Source: Bacteroidales bacterium UBA2714 (GTDB lineage: Bacteria > Bacteroidota > Bacteroidia > Bacteroidales > P3). Taken from it: DNA of 43,507 nucleotides. How positions within the stretch are numbered: position 1 is the stretch's first letter; every line of letters starts with the position of its first letter. Location of the stretch: contig DEKU01000071.1 in NCBI GenBank assembly GCA_002354035.1, positions 112,766 through 156,272 of the forward strand. Reading direction: 5' to 3'. The translations under genes were made by a program, and so were the position numbers. Shown in pieces: positions 14,476-22,210 of this stretch. The notes beneath the pieces were generated by a model that saw nothing but the letters and a program-made list of their open reading frames with translations, was not told the origin of the DNA and did not search any database.

Positions 14476-15567
14476 TTATTCGTGTGCGGGTTCTTCAACA
14501 GGTGCTTCACCCTCCTCGGGGGCGATCCATTCCTGTTCGAGAAGTTCTTGGAGTTTGTTTTCCAACTCGGCGCCGCGCAGGTTGCGGGCTACGACTTTGC
14601 CGTAGCGGTCCACCAGGACGGTGCTGGGCACGGAGGAGATGCCGTAGGTCTTTCCACCCGATGAGGTCCATCCGTTGAGGTCGCTGACGTGGTTGGGCCA
14701 GCTGAGGTGGTCGTCGTTGATGGCGCGGAGCCAGGCGTCCTTGGCCTTATCGAGCGAGACGCTGAAGATTTCAAATCCCTGGTCGTGATACTTCTCATAA
14801 AGTTTAACGACGTTGGGGTTTTCGCGGCGGCAGGGTCCGCACCAGGAAGCCCAGAAGTCTATGAGCACGACATTGCCCTTCAGGGCTGACAGGCGGCGCT
14901 CATTCCCTTCGGGGTCTTTCATGGCTATTTCGGGGGCCTGCATGCCGGGATAGACTACCCCTTCCAGCCGTTTGTCGATATGCTTGACATAGGGGTCTTG
15001 CGGATAGCGGGGCTTCAGATCATTGCGGATTTTGGAATAGAGCGACACATAGTTGTCGAAATTCCTGTCAAAGAAGGTGACCAGAAAGGCGCTCATCAGG
15101 ATGTCGGAGTTCATGGCGAGCAGGCGGGAGGCCCTGTCCGGCAGCTGAGCCTGTTGTTCCGGGGTCATAGCTGCCAACAAGAGGTCGTTGAACTGGCGGT
15201 AGAGCTCGACATTGCGCGACCCTTTGCACGACTGGATGGTGAAGGCATGGCGGTCGACAAAGTATACGAGGTTTATTTTGACTTTGTCTTTCGGCTCAAG
15301 AAGTATGTGGCATAGGCCGCTGCCCTGCTCGGTGGTTTGGAGCACATAATAGGCGGGCTCGCTGTGTTTCAGCTTGATTTTGAACTCACCTTTTTTGTCT
15401 AACCGCAAGGTGTCTACGGGCTGGATGCGGTCTTTGACTATCTGCCCAACCACGATGCGCGACCCGGCGGGCACCCCTTTGAGCGACCCGCTGAGGGTGG
15501 AGGTCTGGGCTTGTGTCCCGGTCATGGCTGCCGCCATGAGGGCGATGAGAAGGATTATGCGTTTCAT
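14476..15567 (-). CDS. TlpA-like thiol-disulfide oxidoreductase with N-terminal DUF4369-like domain
   Basis: The 363-residue protein begins with a signal peptide (MKRIILLIALMAAAMTGTQA). A beta-rich N-terminal domain of DUF4369 type follows (about 22-115, LSGSLKGVPAGSRIVVGQ), then a helical linker and a C-terminal thioredoxin/AhpC-TSA domain (about 208-345). The active site is WASWCGPC with Cys243 and Cys246, followed by the cis-Pro block SSVPSTVLVDRYG. It acts in the periplasm on protein thiols. The tail is acidic and ends EEGEAPVEEPAHE. It lies 15 nt after the S41 protease gene in the same run of genes. Confidence 0.92.
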   Translation of the reverse strand: MKRIILLIALMAAAMTGTQAQTSTLSGSLKGVPAGSRIVVGQIVKDRIQPVDTLRLDKKGEFKIKLKHSEPAYYVLQTTEQGSGLCHILLEPKDKVKINLVYFVDRHAFTIQSCKGSRNVELYRQFNDLLLAAMTPEQQAQLPDRASRLLAMNSDILMSAFLVTFFDRNFDNYVSLYSKIRNDLKPRYPQDPYVKHIDKRLEGVVYPGMQAPEIAMKDPEGNERRLSALKGNVVLIDFWASWCGPCRRENPNVVKLYEKYHDQGFEIFSVSLDKAKDAWLRAINDDHLSWPNHVSDLNGWTSSGGKTYGISSVPSTVLVDRYGKVVARNLRGAELENKLQELLEQEWIAPEEGEAPVEEPAHE

Positions 15568-15582
15568 AATGTTAATAGGTTT

Positions 15583-17193
15583 TTATTTTATTACTTTCTG
15601 CAATTCGTTATCCGTCTGCAACGAGACGCGGAAGTAGGCGTTCTCGTCAAACATGGCCTCTGCCATCAACGCCTTATAGTGATTGCGGATATGTGCGGCG
15701 CAGTGCTTCAGATTGCCCTCGGTGGGTACAATACCCTTTGCCTTGGCGTTGGCGAGGATGGTGTTCCATGTGGCAGCATCCACCTGATAGTTTGCCACAA
15801 AACTGTTGGCGGTGGGGTACTGTTTAATCAGCTCCACATAATTGTCGTGCAACTGGTGATACACCACCTCATCCAGCACGCGTTTGTCCACCAGCTTGTT
15901 GTAGAAAGCCCAATTGGTGTCGAGCACATAGGGCAACATAAGATCGGGCTGGATGCCACCGCCGCCATACACCTTGCGGCCTTTCTTGGTGAGGAACCAT
16001 TGCGAGGTGTCCGCCGTGGCGTTGAAAAGCGAGTCGGGCGATGTATAGTTGGAGAAAATCCGGTCTAAATAATCCATGTAGTAGGCGTCGCTCCCCTTGT
16101 CGTAGGGCCGTTGTATGCACCTGCCCGAGGGCGAGTAATACCTTGCGGTGGTCAGGAGCACCCCATCGCCCGAAGGGAGGGTGAACTGCCGTTGCACCAA
16201 CCCCTTGCCGAAGCTGCACCGACCGGCTATCCTGCCCCGGTCGTTGTCCTGTATGGCACCCGACACCACCTCGCTGGCGCTGGCCGAAAACTCATTAATC
16301 AACACCGTCAGCTTCCCGGTCTCATACAGGCCGCCCGATGTGGCATACGAGTTATAGCGGCGGCTGTTGGCTCCTTGTGTGTAAACTATCAGGTCGCCCT
16401 TAGGCAGCAACTCGTCGGCCATGCTGACTGCCGACCCCAACGAGCCTCCCCCATTGCCCCGCAAATCAAGCACCAGGTGCTTCATCCCCTCGGCGTTGAG
16501 CTGCAGGAGGGCGTTGTGGAACTCCGACGCCGTGGTCTCAGCAAACCGCGACACGCGGATATATCCCGTCGTGCGGTTTATCATCACCGCGGCGGGCACA
16601 GAGGCGTGGTGTATCACATCACGCTTAATCTTCACTTTCACGGGTGTTTTGGACTCCTTGCGGGCCAGGGTGAGGGTCACAGTGCTGTATCGCGGACCCC
16701 TTATCAAGTCCACAACACTCGCCGTGCCACCCTCCATCTTCACTCCCGACACCTTCACCGTGTCCACCATCAAAATAATGTCACCCGGGCGCATGCCAGC
16801 CTTGGCCCCGGGGCTGTCGGGCTTCACAGTCGAAGCGAAAATCGTGTCGTTCAAGCTTGCCAGCGTCACCCCGATACCTTCAAAACGGCCTTGCATCATC
16901 TCGGTCTCTTTGTCCATGGCCTCGGGCACCAGGAACGTGCTGTGGGGGTCGAGCGACGACAGCAACGACTGCGCCGCTATTGTGGAGAGAGAATCCCTGT
17001 CCACCTTATCGACATAATAATAATCTATTATCTGCATGAGGGCATCCAGACGTCCGTCGCCCACCGTGCCGTACAGGCCTTCAGCCCTGCGGCCATCTCC
17101 ACGCGGAGCCAGAAGCACTCCCGACAACAATCCCAATGCCGCAGCCAGCAACACCACTCCAAGCGAAAAGGTATATTTCTTCTTCTCTGTCAT
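15583..17193 (-). CDS. S41-family C-terminal processing protease
   Basis: The 536-residue protease has an N-terminal membrane segment (residues 9-28) and a helical region. A PDZ domain (about 103-185, GRFEGIGVTL to GMRPGDII) precedes the S41 catalytic domain. The catalytic pair appears as Ser305 in INEFSASASEVVSGA and Lys330 in SFGKGLVQ. The substrate-cleft block LDLRGNGGGSLGSAV is at 242-256. A C-terminal region of about 150 residues follows. Such CtpA-like enzymes trim periplasmic proteins from hydrophobic C-termini. The start overlaps the nudix stop by 4 nt. Confidence 0.94.
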   Translation of the reverse strand: MTEKKKYTFSLGVVLLAAALGLLSGVLLAPRGDGRRAEGLYGTVGDGRLDALMQIIDYYYVDKVDRDSLSTIAAQSLLSSLDPHSTFLVPEAMDKETEMMQGRFEGIGVTLASLNDTIFASTVKPDSPGAKAGMRPGDIILMVDTVKVSGVKMEGGTASVVDLIRGPRYSTVTLTLARKESKTPVKVKIKRDVIHHASVPAAVMINRTTGYIRVSRFAETTASEFHNALLQLNAEGMKHLVLDLRGNGGGSLGSAVSMADELLPKGDLIVYTQGANSRRYNSYATSGGLYETGKLTVLINEFSASASEVVSGAIQDNDRGRIAGRCSFGKGLVQRQFTLPSGDGVLLTTARYYSPSGRCIQRPYDKGSDAYYMDYLDRIFSNYTSPDSLFNATADTSQWFLTKKGRKVYGGGGIQPDLMLPYVLDTNWAFYNKLVDKRVLDEVVYHQLHDNYVELIKQYPTANSFVANYQVDAATWNTILANAKAKGIVPTEGNLKHCAAHIRNHYKALMAEAMFDENAYFRVSLQTDNELQKVIK

Positions 17194-17693
17194 ATCAATT
17201 CTCCATAACGGCCTTTACCTTCATTTATTGCCTCCCCATGCTGCGAGGCCGCACGGCGGCGCAGCGCGTCCTGCACAATCTCCTCATGGTCGAAAGCCAG
17301 AGGAGGCAACTCCTCAATCCGGAACCAGCGGGCCTCACGGGCGTCGTCGCCTCCCTCCACGGGAGTCTCCGCCGTCTCGGCCATAAAAGCCACGGTCACC
17401 GTCCTGCCCCTCGGGTCGCGGTCCACGCGGCTGTAACTGCCCAACTCCTCCATCGGGCCTTCCAGCACACATCCCGTCTCCTCGCCAAGCTCGCGGCGCG
17501 CACACTGCTCCAGCGTCTCGTCCATCTCCATAAACCCTCCGGGCAAAGCCCACATGCCTTTGTACGGCTCGCCGCCGCGCTTCACCAGCAACAAAGTGTA
17601 GGCACCGTCGCCGCGGGAACCGAACACCACACAGTCCGCCGTCAACATCGGCCGCGGATAACGGTAGGTGTAGCTCTTTTCCATCTCTTCCAT
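17190..17693 (-). CDS. NUDIX hydrolase
   Basis: The start at 17693 (MEEMEKSYTYRYPRP) or 17684 (MEKSYTY) fits the conserved N-terminus; the frame is open farther upstream but without family similarity. The NUDIX box is GGFMEMDETLEQCARRELGE followed by ETG (about 53-75), which binds the metal used to split nucleoside diphosphate-linked substrates. The YRYPRPMLTADCVVFG opening resembles family members acting on ADP-ribose or related sugars, but the substrate cannot be read from sequence. The 167-residue length is normal. The gene overlaps the S41 protease gene by 4 nt and follows cysS by 67 nt. Confidence 0.9.
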   Translation of the reverse strand: MEEMEKSYTYRYPRPMLTADCVVFGSRGDGAYTLLLVKRGGEPYKGMWALPGGFMEMDETLEQCARRELGEETGCVLEGPMEELGSYSRVDRDPRGRTVTVAFMAETAETPVEGGDDAREARWFRIEELPPLAFDHEEIVQDALRRRAASQHGEAINEGKGRYGELI

Positions 17694-17760
17694 AGCAATA
17701 AGCAGCAGCGGGCAGAATCCATGGGGCCATGTCCCTGCCCGCCGCCTCGACACTCAACTG

Positions 17761-19227
17761 TTAGTTCAACTCGTAGGTGGCGCCCTCTTTGCCGTCCTTC
17801 ACCGTCACACCCAGCGACGAGAGCTCGTCGCGGATGCGGTCGCTCGTGGCCCAGTCCTTATTGGCCTTGGCCGTGGCGCGGGCGTCAAGTATCATCTTCA
17901 TCAAGCCGTCCACCAAAGCAGTATTGTCGGTGGCCGACTCGTCGCGCAAACCCATCACCTCAAACACAAAAGTGTCCATCACACCCTTCAGCTCGTCGAT
18001 ATCGGCTTGGGTGAGAGTGGCCTTGCGGTCGTTCACGGTGTTGATGACTTTGGCCATGTCAAACAGATGGCTGATGACGATGGGGGTATTCAAATCGTCA
18101 TTCATGGCATCGTAGCACAGCTGCCTGTAGCCGCTCACATCCACACTGCTGCTCTTCGACGGCTGCAGACGGCCCAAAGTCTTATAAGCCTGCATCAGGC
18201 GGGCGTAGCCCTTCTCAGCTGCCACCAGCGCCTCGTTGCTGAAATCCACCGTGCTGCGGTAATGAGCCTGGAGAATGAAGAACCGTATCGTCATGGGGGC
18301 GTAGGCCTGGGTCAGCAGCTCATGCTTGCCCGTAAAGAACTCGTCGAGCGTGATGAAATTACCCAGCGACTTGCCCATCTTCTGCCCGTTGATGGTAATC
18401 ATGTTGTTGTGCATCCAGTAGCGGCACGGGCCGTGGCCGCACACGCTGGTCTGCTGCGCTATCTCGCTTTCGTGGTGGGGGAACATCAAGTCCATGCCTC
18501 CGCCGTGAATGTCGAACGTCTCGCCCAGATACTTGGTGCCCATGGCCGTGCACTCCGTGTGCCAACCGGGGAATCCCACACTCCAAGGCGAGTTCCAGCG
18601 CATGATATGCTCGGGCTGCGCTTTCTTCCAGAGCGCAAAGTCGCCGCTGAAACGCTTCTCTTCTTGTCCGTCCAGCTCGCGCGTGGTGGAAAGCATCTCC
18701 TCGATCACACGGCCGCTCAGCCGGCCGTAGCTCTTAAAGTCCTCGTTATACTTGCGCACGTCGAAATAGACACTGCCGTTGCTCACATAGGCATATCCCG
18801 CGTCGAGAATACGCTGCACCAGCTCTATCTGCTCCATCACATGGCCCGAGGCCAGCGGCTCGATGCTGGGACGCAGCACATTCAGCGCGTCCATGGCCGC
18901 ATGGTAGCGGTTGGTGTAATACTGGGCCACCTCCATCGGCTCCAGCTGCTCCAGCCGTGCCTTCTTGGCAATCTTGTCCTCGCCCTCATCGGCGTCGTGC
19001 TCCAAGTGACCCACATCCGTGATATTGCGCACATAGCGCACCTTGTAGCCCAGATGCATCAAATAGCGATACAGCACATCGAACGTGATGGCCGGCCGGG
19101 CATGGCCCAAATGACCGTCGCCATACACCGTCGGGCCGCAGACATACATGCCCACATGGTCGGGGGTGACCGGTTTGAAAAGTTCTTTCTGATGCGAAAG
19201 AGTATTGTAAATCAACAATTGTTGCAT
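17761..19227 (-). CDS. cysS: Cysteine--tRNA ligase
   Basis: The start at 19227 (MQQLLIYNTLSHQKELF) is preferred over an upstream Met because the longer version would overlap the -7 box. The 488-residue class I synthetase shows the zinc-ligand block MYVCGPTVYGDGHLGHAR, with Cys30 and the HIGH-like GHLGHA at 38-43. GWHTECTAMG, HGGGMDLMFPHHESEIAQ and the KMSKS-like KMGKSLGN complete the signature. It charges tRNA-Cys. It is the first gene of the leftward run down to 12401, so this housekeeping promoter may drive nudix, protease, TlpA-like, mrp, NifU-like and adenosyltransferase genes. Confidence 0.96.
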   Translation of the reverse strand: MQQLLIYNTLSHQKELFKPVTPDHVGMYVCGPTVYGDGHLGHARPAITFDVLYRYLMHLGYKVRYVRNITDVGHLEHDADEGEDKIAKKARLEQLEPMEVAQYYTNRYHAAMDALNVLRPSIEPLASGHVMEQIELVQRILDAGYAYVSNGSVYFDVRKYNEDFKSYGRLSGRVIEEMLSTTRELDGQEEKRFSGDFALWKKAQPEHIMRWNSPWSVGFPGWHTECTAMGTKYLGETFDIHGGGMDLMFPHHESEIAQQTSVCGHGPCRYWMHNNMITINGQKMGKSLGNFITLDEFFTGKHELLTQAYAPMTIRFFILQAHYRSTVDFSNEALVAAEKGYARLMQAYKTLGRLQPSKSSSVDVSGYRQLCYDAMNDDLNTPIVISHLFDMAKVINTVNDRKATLTQADIDELKGVMDTFVFEVMGLRDESATDNTALVDGLMKMILDARATAKANKDWATSDRIRDELSSLGVTVKDGKEGATYELN

Positions 19228-19251
19228 ATATCTATATTTTATTTGAATTTG

Positions 19252-19283
19252 CAAAGATACGAATTATTTTGCTTTCCGCTCAA
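19252..19283 (-). promoter_or_regulatory. Housekeeping promoter of cysS
   Basis: Minus strand: TTG (19281-19283), a 21-nt spacer, then TATCTTTG (19252-19259) followed by C, 24 nt upstream of the start codon. Confidence 0.75.
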
Positions 19284-19364
19284 CCGCCACACACTTTTTG
19301 TGACCCCCTCCGCTCCGTCGGCAAGTCCCCCGTCCCGGTCCCCACAGTGCGAGCCGGCTGCGCA

Positions 19365-20348
19365 TCACTTATACTCGTAATAGAGGGTGGTGCGCATCGT
19401 GATGCGCGACCCCTCGTCCTCCGACCCGTAAACTTTCACCTGCTGTTTCTCCATGGGCCAGTCGCCGCTGTAGGTATACACATACTGCTCCTCGCTCCGC
19501 TCCTCCAACGGCTCCTCGGGGTCGAGCAGTGTGTAGGTGGTCACTGCCTTGACAATATTATTCTGGTTGGCAAACACGATGTCCTCGCCCCCATAAATGC
19601 CGCAAATGGTAAAGACAAAATGGCGCAGCGGGTTGATCTGGTTGTCGTAGGTATACTCCACTTTGGTGCGACTGTAGTCATCCTCAGTCTCCACCGAGCT
19701 CACATTGTTGCCAATCCATTTCAGCTTCAGGACCTGCGAAACGGAAGCCTTGCGCTGGTCTGCCCGCGCGGCGACCTGCTCCACAGCACGCTGCGGCACC
19801 GCCAGCGTTTGCTGCATCATGGCCATCAGGCGGCTTTGCAGCGGGCGGACGGCACCCTTCTTCCCGGCTTCGGAGGTAATCACCTCGATGGTCGAAATCT
19901 TGCCACCATCATAGCGGAACGAGAAGGTCATATACGCGGTACCGGTGCTGACGGACTTGTCGTAGAGGTCCACCTTGTTCAGCTTGCTGCCCGAATAGGT
20001 AAACTCTATGCGCTCGTTGGTGGTCTCCACCACACTGATACGGTCCTGGTTATAGGTGAAAAAGACCGTTTTCTCACTTCCGGCAGCCTGCTCGTTGCCG
20101 TGCAGCACAATTTTCTCAAGCAAGTCCTCGTCCCACTCCCAGGACTCGACAAGCGTTTTGGGGGTCGACGAATAGTCCACCGTGTCCCACTGGCCCGTGG
20201 CGTCGTTATAACTCTCATTCACCGTGGAGGTGGAACGGTAAACCTTCTCTATCTCGCGGACGGGAACGAAGGTCCCCTCCTTCTCCTGGCAACTCCCTGC
20301 AAGGAGCAGGACTCCCGCTGCCACGGCACAAATAACTGTGTTCTTCAT
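19365..20348 (-). CDS. Lipoprotein of a DUF4595-like type, paralog 1
   Basis: The start at 20348 (MKNTVICAVAAGVLLLAGSC) opens a lipoprotein signal peptide with Cys20; the longer frame begins in non-coding DNA. The 327-residue protein has repeated beta-hairpin units such as TVFFTYNQDRISVVE, IEFTYSGSKLNKVDLYD and MTFSFRYDGGKISTIEV. It ends YVYTYSGDWPMEKQQVKVYG and YYEYK. These YxYxGxKI repeats resemble DUF4595-type lipoproteins, judged by eye only. A tandem paralog of near-equal length lies at 20867-21859, sharing the CxEKEG start, the central ARADQRKA/AADRAAGS region and the VYTYSGDWP ending. A weak ECF-like element lies 100 nt upstream. Confidence 0.8.
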   Translation of the reverse strand: MKNTVICAVAAGVLLLAGSCQEKEGTFVPVREIEKVYRSTSTVNESYNDATGQWDTVDYSSTPKTLVESWEWDEDLLEKIVLHGNEQAAGSEKTVFFTYNQDRISVVETTNERIEFTYSGSKLNKVDLYDKSVSTGTAYMTFSFRYDGGKISTIEVITSEAGKKGAVRPLQSRLMAMMQQTLAVPQRAVEQVAARADQRKASVSQVLKLKWIGNNVSSVETEDDYSRTKVEYTYDNQINPLRHFVFTICGIYGGEDIVFANQNNIVKAVTTYTLLDPEEPLEERSEEQYVYTYSGDWPMEKQQVKVYGSEDEGSRITMRTTLYYEYK

Positions 20349-20448
20349 TTTGTTTTGTATGCGTTTGGGTGGAGTCCGCAATACTGGCATCGGGCTGCCC
20401 GCCGGGGGGACTCCTCTGGCCCGGCGGAGGCCTCGCAAATACCTAATA

Positions 20449-20473
20449 ACTCGAAACAAGGGTTTTTATTACT
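20449..20473 (-). promoter_or_regulatory. Candidate ECF promoter, site C (paralog 1), weaker copy
   Basis: Minus strand: AGTAATAAA, spacer, CGAGT, with the same 25-nt end-to-end length as sites A, B and D. The second block deviates (CGAGT versus TGCGT). A near-miss to a housekeeping -7 box (GTATTTGC) lies just downstream, so the alternative is a degenerate housekeeping promoter. Confidence 0.35.
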
Positions 20474-20542
20474 ACCCTGCCAAAAAAAACTTTGCAGTGC
20501 CGCCCCACCCAAGCCGCACCACGGCACCTTTGGAGCCGCCCA

Positions 20543-20597
20543 GCCTCCGCCCAGCCTTCGCTCTGCCTTCGCTCTACCTTCGCTCTACCTCCGCTCC
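20543..20597. repeat. Five tandem 11-bp units in the gap between the lipoprotein paralogs
   Basis: The units are GCCTCCGCCCA, GCCTTCGCTCT, GCCTTCGCTCT, ACCTTCGCTCT and ACCTCCGCTCC, contiguous and ending at 20597. They lie in the 518-bp gene-free stretch 20349-20866, about 70-150 bp upstream of site C. No credible gene is present in the stretch; it also holds site C, two hairpins and the terminator of the next gene. Confidence 0.7.
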
Positions 20598-20707
20598 TTA
20601 TCCAATATTTCGTCTACATTTATTCTATATTTATTCTCTTGTTCTTATCTTGCAAGGGGATAAATAGGCGTTCAACGGAGGACGAAGTGGCGATGAAAGA
20701 TTGGATA

Positions 20708-20755
20708 CTGCCCCTTACAGGGGCAGCGCTGCGGCCGGCGCCCCTGCGGCCGCAG
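20708..20755. other. Two consecutive GC-rich hairpins
   Basis: CTGCCCCT-TAC-AGGGGCAG (20708-20726) is followed after 2 nt by CTGCGGCC, an 11-nt loop and GGCCGCAG (20729-20755). Both stems are perfect 8-mers. They lie between the two paralogous lipoprotein genes, next to the terminator at 20780-20807, and might be part of a structured transcript end or a short structured RNA. Confidence 0.5.
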
Positions 20756-20779
20756 AGGTGGGTCGGGTGGCGGACATGC

Positions 20780-20807
20780 GAAAAGCCCGCCTACGGTGGC
20801 GGGCTTT
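20780..20807 (-). terminator. Terminator of lipoprotein paralog 2
   Basis: Minus strand: AAAGCCCGCC, loop ACCGTA, GGCGGGCTTTTC. It is a perfect 10-bp GC-rich stem with a short T-run, 59 nt after the stop of the gene at 20867. Confidence 0.75.
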
Positions 20808-20866
20808 GGGTATGGAGTGCCTTGGAGCTCCAACAGCCGTCGGTGCAGGACTGGGAGCCGACGGGG

Positions 20867-21859
20867 TTAGCGGTATTCGAAGTAGCGGGTGGTGGTGGAT
20901 TGGTTGCGGTAGCCGTCGTCCTCATTGCCGTTGTCTGAGGTGGCGGTCTGGGTCAGGGGCCAGTCGCCGGAGTAGGTGTAGACAAAGGTTTCCACATCGG
21001 TTTGGGTGCCGAAGAGGGGCATGGAGACTGTCAACTCGGATTTGGTGGTGTTGTTTTGGTTGAAGAAGTCAGTGCCTATGTTGTCGGCCACGCCGGTCAG
21101 ACTGAATGGGAATTTCTGGTAGGGGTTGTGCTTGTTGTCGAAGGTGAACTTGCCGTTCATGGTCATGCCCGAAAAGTTGGCAGAGATGGCGGAGACGTTG
21201 TCGCCTGTCCAGGTGAGGTTGAAGGTGATGGTCATAGCGGCTTTGGATCCGGCAGCACGGTCGGCGGCTTTGGCCAGGGCTGCCACGGCGCGGTCGGCAT
21301 GGCCGACGGTGGGCAGCACGGAGCGGAAGAGCACTTTGGTCAGGTTGCGGCCTTTGCCCATGAAGTCCAACATGTCGCCGGTGATGTTGAGTTTGGTCAC
21401 GCGGTTGTCGGTGCGCTCAAAGGTGATGGTGGCTATGAGCTGAGTGGTGGCGCTATCCTTTTCGAAGAGTTTGGCCTGTTTGAGTTGCTTGCCGTCGTAT
21501 TCGACGGTCATGATTTGATCCTCGCCTTCGGCGCGGGTCATCTGCTTACCGTCGTAGGAGAAGTTGATGACGTCGGCGATGTCGGACTTGTGGTTGACGT
21601 TGGCGACTTCGTAGATGGTGATTTTGGTGAGTTTGTCGCCGTCCCAGGTCCAGTCCTCGGCCAGGGATTTGGGGCAGCTGACGGTGTCGTGATACCAGAT
21701 GCCGGACTCGGAGTCGCGATGGCTGTCGATGTTGACGGACGATTCGTAGATGTGGGAGATTTTCTTTGAGGGGTTGTAGACGCCTTCTTTCTCGGAGCAG
21801 GAGGCGAAGAGGCCTGCCACGGCTGCGGCGGCAAGGGTCAGTGCGATGGTTTTCTTCAT
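20867..21859 (-). CDS. Lipoprotein of a DUF4595-like type, paralog 2
   Basis: The start at 21859 (MKKTIALTLAAAAVAGLFASC) gives a lipoprotein signal peptide with Cys21; the upstream frame extension is not signal-like. The 330-residue mature protein carries the same repeats as its neighbour: VINFSYDGKQMTRAEG, MTVEYDGKQLKQAKLFE, TFERTDNRVTKLNITGD and FTFDNKHNPYQKFPFSL. It ends FVYTYSGDWPLTQTA and TTRYFEYR. Overall identity to paralog 1 is modest, so the duplication is not recent. Function is unknown; these are probably surface or periplasmic beta proteins. It has the best-matching copy of the ECF-like element (site B) 112 nt upstream. Confidence 0.82.
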   Translation of the reverse strand: MKKTIALTLAAAAVAGLFASCSEKEGVYNPSKKISHIYESSVNIDSHRDSESGIWYHDTVSCPKSLAEDWTWDGDKLTKITIYEVANVNHKSDIADVINFSYDGKQMTRAEGEDQIMTVEYDGKQLKQAKLFEKDSATTQLIATITFERTDNRVTKLNITGDMLDFMGKGRNLTKVLFRSVLPTVGHADRAVAALAKAADRAAGSKAAMTITFNLTWTGDNVSAISANFSGMTMNGKFTFDNKHNPYQKFPFSLTGVADNIGTDFFNQNNTTKSELTVSMPLFGTQTDVETFVYTYSGDWPLTQTATSDNGNEDDGYRNQSTTTRYFEYR

Positions 21860-21971
21860 TGTTGTGGTGTTTGTTTGTTGTTTGTTTTGGGGGTTCGCTG
21901 TGTTGATGGTGCGCATGAGTGGCGGCGGAACCCAGTGGCTGCCCGGCTCATGGGTGTTTTTGTTTATAAAA

Positions 21972-21996
21972 ACGCAGCAAAGGGTGATTTCTTACA
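21972..21996 (-). promoter_or_regulatory. Candidate ECF promoter, site B (paralog 2)
   Basis: Minus strand: TGTAAGAAA, spacer, GCTGCGT followed by TTTTATAAA. It is nearly identical in both blocks and in spacing to site A in front of the ECF sigma operon, although the flanking genes are unrelated. It implies a leader of about 105 nt. Confidence 0.6.
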
Positions 21997-22071
21997 GTGC
22001 TGAGTGTTAAAAAAAACAAACGCTCGCTGGCGCGGGCCTTGAGGCGGCGACGGCTGAGGGTGGAAAATATA

Positions 22072-22083
22072 ATGCTATAGCAT
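22072..22083. promoter_or_regulatory. 12-bp palindrome upstream of ackA
   Basis: ATGCTATAGCAT is a perfect palindrome 56 bp upstream of the ackA -7 box, flanked by AT-rich DNA (AATATA and ACAATGTATT). It could be an operator for a dimeric regulator. The rest of the 351-bp gap 21860-22210 holds site B, the ackA promoter and no gene. Confidence 0.35.
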
Positions 22084-22139
22084 ACAATGTATTAAAAAGG
22101 CGGTTGAAGTTTTAACTTTTCGCATTGGAGTTTTCTTTG

Positions 22140-22147
22140 TATCTTTG
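22140..22147 (+). promoter_or_regulatory. -7 box of ackA
   Basis: TATCTTTG, 63 nt upstream of the start codon. The region 19 nt upstream is T-rich but lacks an exact TTTG. Confidence 0.6.
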
Positions 22148-22210
22148 AAAATTATTTTGTGACACTTTTCTGTTGGAATAAACTAACAAACAAATACATA
22201 GATTGCATTT

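Noticed and set aside
13214..14605. A 463-codon plus-strand frame opposite mrp
   Set aside because: It covers mrp and part of its neighbours in antisense and has no domain; mrp is unmistakable on the minus strand.
20646..20652. TATCTTG on the plus strand as a promoter for a plus-strand gene at 20660-20940
   Set aside because: It lacks one T of the box and no convincing protein follows; the plus-strand frame there is the complement of the lipoprotein gene and its terminator.
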